Of a DNA stretch of 64,000 nucleotides, positions 1-8,300 are shown one piece after another. Every line of letters begins with the position of its first letter. The stretch's first letter is position 1. The DNA is from Arsenophonus apicola (GTDB lineage: Bacteria; Pseudomonadota; Gammaproteobacteria; Enterobacterales; Enterobacteriaceae), in NCBI RefSeq assembly GCF_020268605.1, contig NZ_CP084222.1, forward strand, positions 3,224,001 to 3,288,000, given 5' to 3'. The notes under the pieces are model-generated. The model saw nothing but the letters and a program-made list of their open reading frames with translations, was not told the origin of the DNA and made no database searches. The position numbers were made by a program, and so were the translations under genes.

Positions 1-797
1 ATGCCGATTTTAAGTCTAACGTGTTAAATGGCGAACAATTGAAACCCACATTATGGCTTTTTTCTGGCTTTTTGGCGCCAACAGAAACCAAGCATTATTA
101 TTTAAGATTTAAAGCTGATGATATAGGGCGGGTTTATATTCAAGACAAAAATCGAACACATACACTCGACTACCGAGATTACCAAACAATTTATCTGGAA
201 GCCGGCAAACATTATTCCATTTGGCTATTCTGGAGCACCAATAGTCACACTGTTGGTGATCAATATTGGGACACTATAGAATTAACCTGGCTGCCAGAAG
301 GAGAAAAAAACTACCAGCCGATACCAAAAGAAAATCTCATTGCGATGCCAATTAATCCATCAGAAAGTTATCCTAGCGATTGGCTACCTAAGCCCTTACA
401 GTTAACTATGGAGCCAGCAGCCACTGTAATAAAACCATCCGATACTTTCACCCCAATCCAATTATTCAATCCCAATCATTCCATTTTAGATATTGAAGAA
501 CATATTCTTTATAACGACGATAATAGTCAAACAGCGCTGACAGATATTACCAATAACCAAGAGCAGATGACGGTCACTCCCTCAATTAAACAACAAACCG
601 CTGATAACCGAGAAAACAAAGCAGCAAAATCAATTGATACAGCAGAAAAAGATAGAGCCGTATTAGCTGAATTACTGGCAGATCAGCGCTTCTCTCACAA
701 TAAAGAAAAAATAATTACTGCTACATTGCTTAACGAGCGCGTTTCTCACCAACCAAAATCATATTGCCATTGTGTAACAGAAGCCATATTCGATTAA
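1..797 (+). CDS. C-terminal part of a PA14-like-domain protein (5' end outside window)
   Basis: The reading frame is open from base 3 to the stop at 795-797, so the gene starts before the window. A GTG at 21 is only an internal candidate. The first 100 or so residues show a lectin-like beta pattern: FSGFLAP, then a K-HYYLRF-KADDIGRVYIQ segment, then YLEAGKHYSIWLFW. This resembles PA14/GLEYA-type carbohydrate-binding domains, which have a strand, a 'DDG' loop and a 'Y-L-AG-HY' strand. The rest is hydrophilic and rich in Asn, Gln, Lys and Thr, with no membrane segment. The last part carries two cysteines (CHC) close to the end. The full role cannot be told without the N-terminus; a surface or toxin-like protein is possible. 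The PA14 assignment is by pattern only. Confidence 0.5.
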   Translation, partial: ADFKSNVLNGEQLKPTLWLFSGFLAPTETKHYYLRFKADDIGRVYIQDKNRTHTLDYRDYQTIYLEAGKHYSIWLFWSTNSHTVGDQYWDTIELTWLPEGEKNYQPIPKENLIAMPINPSESYPSDWLPKPLQLTMEPAATVIKPSDTFTPIQLFNPNHSILDIEEHILYNDDNSQTALTDITNNQEQMTVTPSIKQQTADNRENKAAKSIDTAEKDRAVLAELLADQRFSHNKEKIITATLLNERVSHQPKSYCHCVTEAIFD

Positions 798-831
798 TTT
801 TATTCTCTAAATATATTTATTAAATGGGTAA

Positions 832-2004
832 TTATTTTTTATCCATTTTATATGCCAGCGGCAACCAACATAATAAAATAAGGATAGACATAACAAACAT
901 CAACATCCCCAAACTAAATTGTCCAGTTTGGGGTAAATGTGCCGATAGCCAAGCTGCCACGCCTGAACCCACATTTTGCAAACCGCCAACCAGTGCCCCA
1001 GCTGCCCCCGCTAAATAAGGAAAAGGCTCCATGGCTCCGGTAGTTGCTAATGGAAATAACATACCTGCGCCAAAGAAAAAAAGTCCGGCAGGGATCAATA
1101 ATGACCACACATTCATAAATCCAAACCAACCTGGTAACCACATGATAATTGCCGCAGCAACACAGCAAAATACTGCACGCCACATTAACTGAGAAAAAGT
1201 TTTTCCTTCACGTCCGGCATACCAGGCACCTAAAAATGCCGCAGGAATAGGCAAAATAAATAAAATACTGACAGTAATACTATTAAAACCTAATACGCCT
1301 CCCAATAATACGCCGCTACTTGATTCAAATACCACAACACCGGCCAATCCGCCAATCAATATTACCAGGTAAGCATCAAAGGTAAGATTTGATAACAATG
1401 CATAATAAGCAGAAAGCATATTTCTTTTTTCAGAAGCAGGTGGGCATGTTTCAGGCAACCATTTCCACATACTGATCAAGACAAAACCACCTAACAGACA
1501 CAGGAAAATATAAGTTGCCTGCCAGCCTAAAAAATAGGCGATCACTCCGCCAATCATAGGTGCCAATAACGGACTTACTAATATTCCCATATTCAATATG
1601 CTATTAGCATAACGCAAGGCTGTTCCAATATAGAGATCACGCGGCATGGTTCTTGCCATTACGCCAGCAACACCGATCCCTAAGCCTTGCAGCGCACTTG
1701 CGATAATTAAGATCTGCAATGAAGGCGCGAAAATCGCTATTAGGGTGGCGATCAAATAGATAATTAAGCCAACTAAAATAACAGGACGACGACCAATGTG
1801 ATCGGATATCGGTCCATAAAATAGTTGTGAAAAACCATAAAATAGCAGATAAGCGCCCATTACGCTTTGTACTGCACCGTCAGGTTCACCAAAATAAGCA
1901 GCAATTTCTGCAACAACCGGGACATAAATTGTCTGCGTCATCTGGCCGACAGCAATTAAAGCAATAAGCATAAATAGCAAATTGAAGTGTTCTAATTTTC
2001 TCAT
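832..2004 (-). CDS. emrD: Multidrug efflux MFS transporter EmrD
   Basis: This 390-residue protein matches remembered E. coli EmrD along its whole length. It opens with FNLLFMLIALIAVGQMTQTI, has the MFS motif A region YGPISDHIGRRPV near residue 65, and has the conserved GAGMLFPLATTGAMEPFP stretch near residue 320. Twelve hydrophobic segments fit a drug/proton antiporter of the Bcr/CflA (DHA1) group in the inner membrane. EmrD is known to export amphipathic compounds such as uncouplers. The gene converges on the PA14-like gene at its 3' end and is divergent from fpr, as expected for core genes in this family. No lesion is seen. Confidence 0.93.
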   Translation of the reverse strand: MRKLEHFNLLFMLIALIAVGQMTQTIYVPVVAEIAAYFGEPDGAVQSVMGAYLLFYGFSQLFYGPISDHIGRRPVILVGLIIYLIATLIAIFAPSLQILIIASALQGLGIGVAGVMARTMPRDLYIGTALRYANSILNMGILVSPLLAPMIGGVIAYFLGWQATYIFLCLLGGFVLISMWKWLPETCPPASEKRNMLSAYYALLSNLTFDAYLVILIGGLAGVVVFESSSGVLLGGVLGFNSITVSILFILPIPAAFLGAWYAGREGKTFSQLMWRAVFCCVAAAIIMWLPGWFGFMNVWSLLIPAGLFFFGAGMLFPLATTGAMEPFPYLAGAAGALVGGLQNVGSGVAAWLSAHLPQTGQFSLGMLMFVMSILILLCWLPLAYKMDKK

Positions 2005-2241
2005 TTTATATAATAATCAATTAATTAAAAAAGTTTACAATAAATTAGGGGATAAAGAAAAACTGCCCCAGCAAATCGATGCGTTAATATCAATTAATCT
2101 AACAAATTTAAAAAAAAATTCGAGTTAAGCAATTAAATTATTTACCCACCTTGCCGAATCCCATTGACTTATTTTGTAAAGATAACTGTACAATTTTATA
2201 TCATAATGAAAGAGACATAATTTAATTAAATAGTTAAAACA

Positions 2242-2255
2242 CATTATCGATAATG
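2242..2255. promoter_or_regulatory. Perfect 14-bp palindrome upstream of fpr
   Basis: CATTATCGATAATG is a perfect palindrome, flanked outwards by AAAA-type and TTTT-type bases that extend the symmetry. It lies about 70 bp before the fpr start and just upstream of a TTGACA-like hexamer at 2270-2275. Its place suggests an operator for fpr or for emrD on the other strand. The binding protein is unknown. In E. coli, fpr is controlled by SoxS/MarA/Rob, whose site is not palindromic, so this would be something else. Confidence 0.35.
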
Positions 2256-2325
2256 GTTTTGCCTAAATTTGACATAATATGACCAAGAATTAATGCTTTA
2301 TTTGACACATTGGGAGGCCAATAAT

Positions 2326-3072
2326 ATGGCAAATTGGGTAACAGGAAAAATTATTAAAAACCACAAATGGACAGACTCATTATTTAGTCTGATCCTCGAA
2401 GCGCCAATAAAACCGTTTATTGCTGGACAATTTGCTAAACTTGCGCTGGAAATCAATGGCCAGCGTATCCAACGCGCCTATTCTTATGTTAATGATCCCT
2501 TTGATAATCAATTAGAATTCTATCTCGTCACCGTACCAGAAGGGAAACTCAGTCCACATCTTGCCGCATTAAAACCTGGTGATCCCATCTATATCACTGA
2601 AGACGCAGCCGGTTTTTTTGTATTAGCAGAACTGCCTGATTGTGAAACCCTATGGATGCTCTCGACAGGTACCGCAATTGGACCTTTCTTATCTATTTTA
2701 CAATCAGGCGAAAATTTAGCGCGCTTTAATCAAATCATCCTGGTACATGCGGTACGCTACGCTGAAGATCTGAGTTACTTAGCATTAATGCAAACCCTTG
2801 AGAAAAAATATCAGGGAAAATTGAAGATCCAAACCATTGTCAGTCGAGAAAACCAAACTGGCTCATTGACTGGTCGTATTCCAGCGCTAATTGAGAGCGG
2901 ACAGTTAGAACAAGCAGTAAAGGCAAAAATTGATCCCTTAACTAGCCATGTTATGCTTTGTGGTAATCCAAACATGGTTAAAGACACCCAACAGCTGCTA
3001 AAAACACAAAGAGGGATGGATAAACATTTACGCCGTAAAGCAGGACAAATTACTAGTGAACAGTATTGGTAA
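2326..3072 (+). CDS. fpr: Ferredoxin/flavodoxin-NADP+ reductase
   Basis: The 248-residue product matches E. coli Fpr from MANWVTGK to the C-terminal KHLRRKAGQITSEQYW. It carries the FAD-binding RAYSYVND motif and the NADP-binding STGTAIGPFLSIL and MLCGNPNMV motifs. It passes electrons between NADPH and flavodoxin or ferredoxin, which supports radical enzymes and oxidative-stress repair in the cytosol. An in-frame ATG-like start exists 11 codons upstream, but the ATG at 2326 has a GGGAGG ribosome site at about the right distance and matches the family start. It converges with yiiR, as in E. coli. Confidence 0.95.
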   Translation: MANWVTGKIIKNHKWTDSLFSLILEAPIKPFIAGQFAKLALEINGQRIQRAYSYVNDPFDNQLEFYLVTVPEGKLSPHLAALKPGDPIYITEDAAGFFVLAELPDCETLWMLSTGTAIGPFLSILQSGENLARFNQIILVHAVRYAEDLSYLALMQTLEKKYQGKLKIQTIVSRENQTGSLTGRIPALIESGQLEQAVKAKIDPLTSHVMLCGNPNMVKDTQQLLKTQRGMDKHLRRKAGQITSEQYW

Positions 3073-3094
3073 GCAGAAAGTAAACAAATATTAA

Positions 3095-3517
3095 TCAGTT
3101 GAAATAGTCAACTTGCTCAGTTTTTTTACCATAACGATTAGCTTTATCTAGACCTTTAAAACTCCCACAATCTAAAAACAATATGATAACAATAAATAAA
3201 GGTAGAAATCGTCCAATACCCCACTGCCAAAAGGGTGTTAATAAACTAACATCAATAGAAAATAGCAAAAAAACCAACAATAACAACAACAACCAGCCAC
3301 CAGATTTACCACGATCATGTAGACGTTTGGTAAAAATCGCCGCCAATGGATAGAGCAACAATATGACTAATAGCAGCAGAATATAAGGAGAAAATGAAAA
3401 ATAAATTTGTAGACTAGATGTCATAACCATTACTAAAAACCAAATAACGATACCAAACCAAAATGGTTTTCGACCAATCCGTCCTTTAAATGAGAGTGCC
3501 CATTGTTGTAATGTCAT
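3095..3517 (-). CDS. yiiR: DUF805 inner-membrane protein YiiR
   Basis: The 140-residue protein opens with a WALSFKGRIGRKPFW motif typical of DUF805 proteins. It has the family's KRLHDRGKSG motif between hydrophobic segments 2 and 3. Four membrane segments are visible. Its order between fpr and yiiQ/tpiA is the E. coli order, which supports the YiiR name. The function of the family is not established. It is transcribed toward fpr and diverges from yiiQ. Confidence 0.85.
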   Translation of the reverse strand: MTLQQWALSFKGRIGRKPFWFGIVIWFLVMVMTSSLQIYFSFSPYILLLLVILLLYPLAAIFTKRLHDRGKSGGWLLLLLLVFLLFSIDVSLLTPFWQWGIGRFLPLFIVIILFLDCGSFKGLDKANRYGKKTEQVDYFN

Positions 3518-3569
3518 TTGTTTATCCTAATTAATCTCTTTATGATGAAATTAATACTGACGAGTAACG

Positions 3570-4205
3570 ATGATGAAAACCTACGATCGCAAATTTGAGT
3601 TAACATTTGCATTAATCTTTATTGGAGCATTGCCACTTTTCCCTGTGCTGGCAAAAGAATTACCCGTTATGCCAGAAACAGAGGTTTCGGTTGCTTATTT
3701 ATCACCAGATGCGGCCTTATTCAATGAAACTATTCCCATATTTCGTCAAAAATATAACCAGGATAATCCCAACTATCCAATACATGAATTTAAAGTGATC
3801 AAAAGCAAGGATATTAGCTTACCTTATATTCGCGCTGCCAGTCGAATTAACAACAAAATTTACTCCTCCGCTGTACTTGAACGAGGAAGTGAAAAAATTA
3901 AAAGTCTACAACTAACCTTACTGCCACCCGATGGTGCTAACAGTTATAAAATTAATCGACAATTGTTCGAACGTTATGTTATGGCAATTATTAATCACTT
4001 CGAAAAAACCACTTCGATTAACAACCTATCCCAATTAACCGCTGTATTGGATCGTATGTTAGAGCAACATAATCAGGTGCAAAGTGATGAAACAATAGTA
4101 GGCGCTATCCGTTATATTTTAGTAAAAAGTAAAGATAATATGATTACTTTCGCTATTGAGCCGGTTAAGCTCTCACTAAATGATGATAACATCACACATG
4201 AATGA
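3570..4205 (+). CDS. yiiQ: DUF1454 periplasmic protein YiiQ
   Basis: The 211-residue protein has an N-terminal hydrophobic signal peptide ending near residue 30 (PVLAKE). It then shows the family pattern: AYLSPDA, FR-KYNQDNPNYPIHEF, IRAASRINNKIYSSAVLERG, and a C-terminal ITFAIEPVKLSL. This is the DUF1454 family whose E. coli member YiiQ sits next to tpiA. Two adjacent ATG codons (3570 and 3573) are possible starts. Its function is unknown. It precedes tpiA by about 115 bp on the same strand. Confidence 0.85.
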   Translation: MMKTYDRKFELTFALIFIGALPLFPVLAKELPVMPETEVSVAYLSPDAALFNETIPIFRQKYNQDNPNYPIHEFKVIKSKDISLPYIRAASRINNKIYSSAVLERGSEKIKSLQLTLLPPDGANSYKINRQLFERYVMAIINHFEKTTSINNLSQLTAVLDRMLEQHNQVQSDETIVGAIRYILVKSKDNMITFAIEPVKLSLNDDNITHE

Positions 4206-4321
4206 CAAAAAACAAAGTGAGTTAGTCATAGCATCTTTATACTATCCCTTTGCATAAACGAAATAATGATTGATTGTCTTTATCTCATTAATTAATAAAC
4301 ATTTTTTAGTTGGAGGAAAAC

Positions 4322-5092
4322 ATGCGGCATCCATTAGTCATGGGTAACTGGAAACTCAATGGCAGTACAAAAATGGTTAAAGAACTGATTGAAAATTTGC
4401 GTAATGAATTAAATAGTGTCACTGGCTGTGATGTCGCAATAGCACCACCAGCGCTTTACCTGGCGCAAGCAGAACAAGCGTTAGCTGGAAGCAAGATAGC
4501 ACTTGGCGCGCAAGATGTTGACGTTAATCTGTCTGGGGCTTTTACCGGTGATACTTCAGCTGAAATGCTAAAAGATATTGGTGCAAAATATATTATTATC
4601 GGTCACTCTGAACGTAGAACTTATCATCAAGAAAGCGATGAGTATATCGCGCGGAAATTTGCCGTATTAAAATCGCAAGGATTAATACCGGTGCTATGCA
4701 TTGGTGAATCTGAAGAAGAAAACAGCGCCGGCAAAACTGAACAAGTCTGCGCTCGTCAAATCGATGCGGTATTAAATAGCCTAGGTGCTGGCGCATTTGA
4801 AAATAGTGTTATTGCATATGAACCGATTTGGGCGATTGGTACCGGCAAATCAGCTACTCCAGCCCAGGCACAAGCGGTGCATAAATTTATTCGTGACCAT
4901 ATTGCCAAGCAAGATCGCGCCATTGCCGAACAAGTCATTATTCAGTATGGCGGTTCAGTGAATGCCAACAATGCTGCCGAGCTTTTCAGTCAACCCGATA
5001 TTGATGGCGCATTAGTGGGCGGAGCATCGCTGAAAGCCGATGCTTTTACTACTATTGTCAAGGCTGCTGCCGTCGCAAAAAAAACCAACTAA
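4322..5092 (+). CDS. tpiA: Triosephosphate isomerase
   Basis: The 256-residue enzyme interconverts dihydroxyacetone phosphate and glyceraldehyde 3-phosphate in glycolysis. Visible hallmarks are the N-terminal GNWKLNG (Asn and catalytic Lys), GHSERR with the catalytic His, the AYEPIWAIGTGK loop with the catalytic Glu, and the phosphate-binding YGGSV and GALVGGASL. I chose the ATG at 4322 rather than one four codons earlier because a GGAGGAAAA site lies directly before it and MRHPLVMGNWK is the normal family start. It is followed by two hairpins. Confidence 0.97.
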   Translation: MRHPLVMGNWKLNGSTKMVKELIENLRNELNSVTGCDVAIAPPALYLAQAEQALAGSKIALGAQDVDVNLSGAFTGDTSAEMLKDIGAKYIIIGHSERRTYHQESDEYIARKFAVLKSQGLIPVLCIGESEEENSAGKTEQVCARQIDAVLNSLGAGAFENSVIAYEPIWAIGTGKSATPAQAQAVHKFIRDHIAKQDRAIAEQVIIQYGGSVNANNAAELFSQPDIDGALVGGASLKADAFTTIVKAAAVAKKTN

Positions 5093-5138
5093 CATATTGA
5101 TATTATTAAAATAATTTAAAATTAACCTGCAATACAAT

Positions 5139-5170
5139 CCCGGTTCTAACTGTGTATTTATAGAACCGGG
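5139..5170 (+). terminator. Hairpin after tpiA (terminator candidate)
   Basis: CCCGGTTCTA (5139-5148) pairs perfectly with TAGAACCGGG (5161-5170) around a 12-base loop, about 45 bp after the tpiA stop. There is no U-tract after the stem, so it may be a processing or Rho-related hairpin rather than a full intrinsic terminator. Confidence 0.5.
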
Positions 5171-5239
5171 CAAGTAATTATCGATAAATCCCATACCCTT
5201 AAATTTATCTTACCCAATGTCTAATTTGAACTAATAACC

Positions 5240-5282
5240 AAAAGGTTTATGCAGCAAAATATTTAGCGCATAAACCTTTTTA
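5240..5282. terminator. Bidirectional intrinsic terminator between tpiA and the invasin gene
   Basis: AAAAGGTTTATGC (5240-5252) pairs perfectly over 13 bp with GCATAAACCTTTT (5268-5280). On the plus strand the stem ends in T residues. On the minus strand it also ends in TTTT. It sits between two convergent genes and can serve both. Confidence 0.75.
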
Positions 5283-5350
5283 GGATAACGTAAATTTATC
5301 TAATTCTACTAATATTCACTAAATCGGATCCAAGGGTTAATTTGCTTCCT

Positions 5351-8300
5351 TTAAAGATCGCTAATACAGGTAAAGAATAACTCTTCACTTTCAGCATTAG
5401 TACCGATAAAACCACTCACCATGCCGACACTGTCAACACTACTACCCGATTTTGTCGATGTCCAATACATGTGATTATTCCAACCATAAAAACTGGTATT
5501 GCCCCATTCACTCCATAATGATCCAATTCCATATTTAAATCTGCCAATACTAATCTGTTTAACTGTTGGCAACCTCGTGTTCCCAGTTTGTCTACTGCAC
5601 CAGTTAGTTGCCCTATTCCAATTCATTTGCTCACCACTATACACATACCATTTTTGCAGCGTAAATTTATATTCAACAGGATCACCACCGGTATTATGAA
5701 CCGCCGTTATTGTCACCGATTTTTTGTTACTAGCTGGTCTATCTTTAAAAACAACCTCTCCATTATGGACTGATACCCAATCTTCACTACTGCGCCACTG
5801 AAATTCTGAAGCAGGAACGCCATTAGTATTGATGATAAATTTAGCACCACTAAAACCGGTTGTCGGGAATCCATCATCTATCTTGAAATTATGTCCATTG
5901 ACTCTGAGGTTACTAAAAGAAACCTGGATAAAATTGACTGTCAGTTCCGCAGCCTGTTTTGCCGTACTACCATAGTGCGCGCTGACAGTGATATCATCCA
6001 CCGCAGTTTTGGTACTTTTCAGTTTAATAGTTGCTTGCCCAGTAGCATCAGTTTTACTCCTTTCCGGTAAGATGACTGCATTATTATTTTTGTCCTGTTG
6101 CCAATTTATATATAAATTTGGCACTTTAACTGGGTTATTATGTTGATCAATCAACTGGGCTGTAAAAGTAAAATCATTGTTGCCATCAGCGACTTTACGA
6201 ACGATTGAATCGACTAATGCCACACTCCCCACTCTGGCCGTAGCAATATCGGCAATAAAGTTAATGGCCTTGTTTGCATCCACTTTAGGCGCGGTACCAT
6301 ATTGGCCGCTGACAACCACGTTAGCCACCGCTTTAGTGGTACTGATGAGTTCTATAGTCGCAAACCCGTTTTTATCTGTTGGACTTGATTCTGCCGACAG
6401 TTGAACATCTTTGGCTTTTTCATCCTCCAGCGACCAACTGATATCCTGACCCGCTTCCTTGATAGGATTATCATATCTATCAACTAATTGTGCCTTAAAG
6501 ATAAAGCGATTATTACCATCGGCGACTTTATCAGTTTCCGTACCATCCAATGTGACTTCTTTTATCTTAGCGGTGTTAATATCAGCAATAAAATTCACTG
6601 CGTCGGATTTTTTCTCCCCACTGGAGCCATATTCCGCATAGATCACCACGTTATCCACGGCTTTTTGGCTACTTTGCAGAATAACCGTAGCACGGCCATC
6701 TTTATCCGTTTTACTGGTTGCCGGTAAGTTGACACTAGCTCCACTATCTTGTCGCCATTTGATGACTAATTCTGCTTGCTTAACCGGATTACCATTATGG
6801 TCAACTAACTGGGTGCTAAATTCAAAGCCGCTCTTACCATCGGCGATCTTCTTATTTTCAGCATCATTTAAGGTGATCTTGCCCACTCTAGCCGTCTTAA
6901 CATCACCAATAAAATTCACATTTTTATCGGCTCGTTTCTGTGGCGGTACCCTATATTTTGCATAAACAATAATATCATCGACCGCAATCTTACTACTATG
7001 CAAGGTAACCGTCGCAATGCCTCTATCATTGGTTGGAGTTGATTCAGCGGATAAAGTGATTTGTTGCTCTTTATTGTGTGACCATTCCACTTTCAGACCC
7101 GCTTTATTGATCGGATGGCCATATTTATCGACTAATTGAGCATTAAAGGTAAAGTGATTGTTGCCATCAGCGACTTTGCTAACTTCACTATCAACTAATG
7201 TCACATCCCCCACTTGAGCGGTATTGGTATCAGCATAAAACTCAACTTCCTGCGCATTGACTGCCGCTGAAGCGCCATACCTTGCATTGACAATAATATT
7301 ATTCACCGCAGTGGTGGTACTGTGTAATGTGATGGTCGCACGACCATTTTCATCCGTTTGACTGGTTGCTGCCGACAATTTTACTTCATCATTCTTATTG
7401 TGCGCCCAGTTGACTGTCCGTTGTCTGACTGGATTATCATTGCCATCTAATAGCAAGGCAGTAAATGTGAATTTGTTATGACCATTGGCTAATTTACTGT
7501 TGTTTTTATCATTAAGGGTCACGCTCTTCACTCTGATTGAATTTTCATCAGCAACAAAAGCCACTTGACGATCGGCATCGACTCTCTTGGTTGAACCAAA
7601 TCTTGCACTAACAACAACGCTCTCTATCGCTGCGGTCGTACTATATAACGCAATAGAAGCTCGCCCGTTTTCATCGGTTTGACTTTTTGCCGCTAATTTA
7701 ACTTCATTACCTTTATTATGTGACCAATTAACCTCTAAACCTTTTTGCTTGATGGGATTACCGTTACCATCAACTAATTGGGCGCTAAAGGTAAAGAAGC
7801 TATTATTATCAGCTATTTTTTGGCTCTCACTATCTTCTAAAGTAACGCTATCAACTTTAGCGGTAGCCAAAATGTAAATAAAGTTTACGGCTTTATTGGC
7901 CGCGACTTTATTAGCGGGGTTATTATAATTGGCACTAACCCTAACATCATCCACTACAACCTTACTGGTCAAAGTAATCGTCGCGCGTCCATTCTCATCC
8001 GTTTGGCTCTGTTCTGCCGATAGGATAGCGGTATTACCTTTATCATGTGACCAATTAACATTAATATTGGGTACTGGATTATTAAATTGATCGGTCACTA
8101 ATGCCTCGAAAGTAAATCGACTTATACCATCAGCCGCTTTATTGGTCTCATTACCGCTCAATGTAACACTTGCTACTTTTGCCGTGGCGATATCAGGTGC
8201 AAAACTAACTGGGATGGCATTTCTATTACCATTTTTCATCGCTGCGGTTAATGTACCGGTGCCAACGACCTTACTGGTAATTTTAACCTTAGCTTTACCC

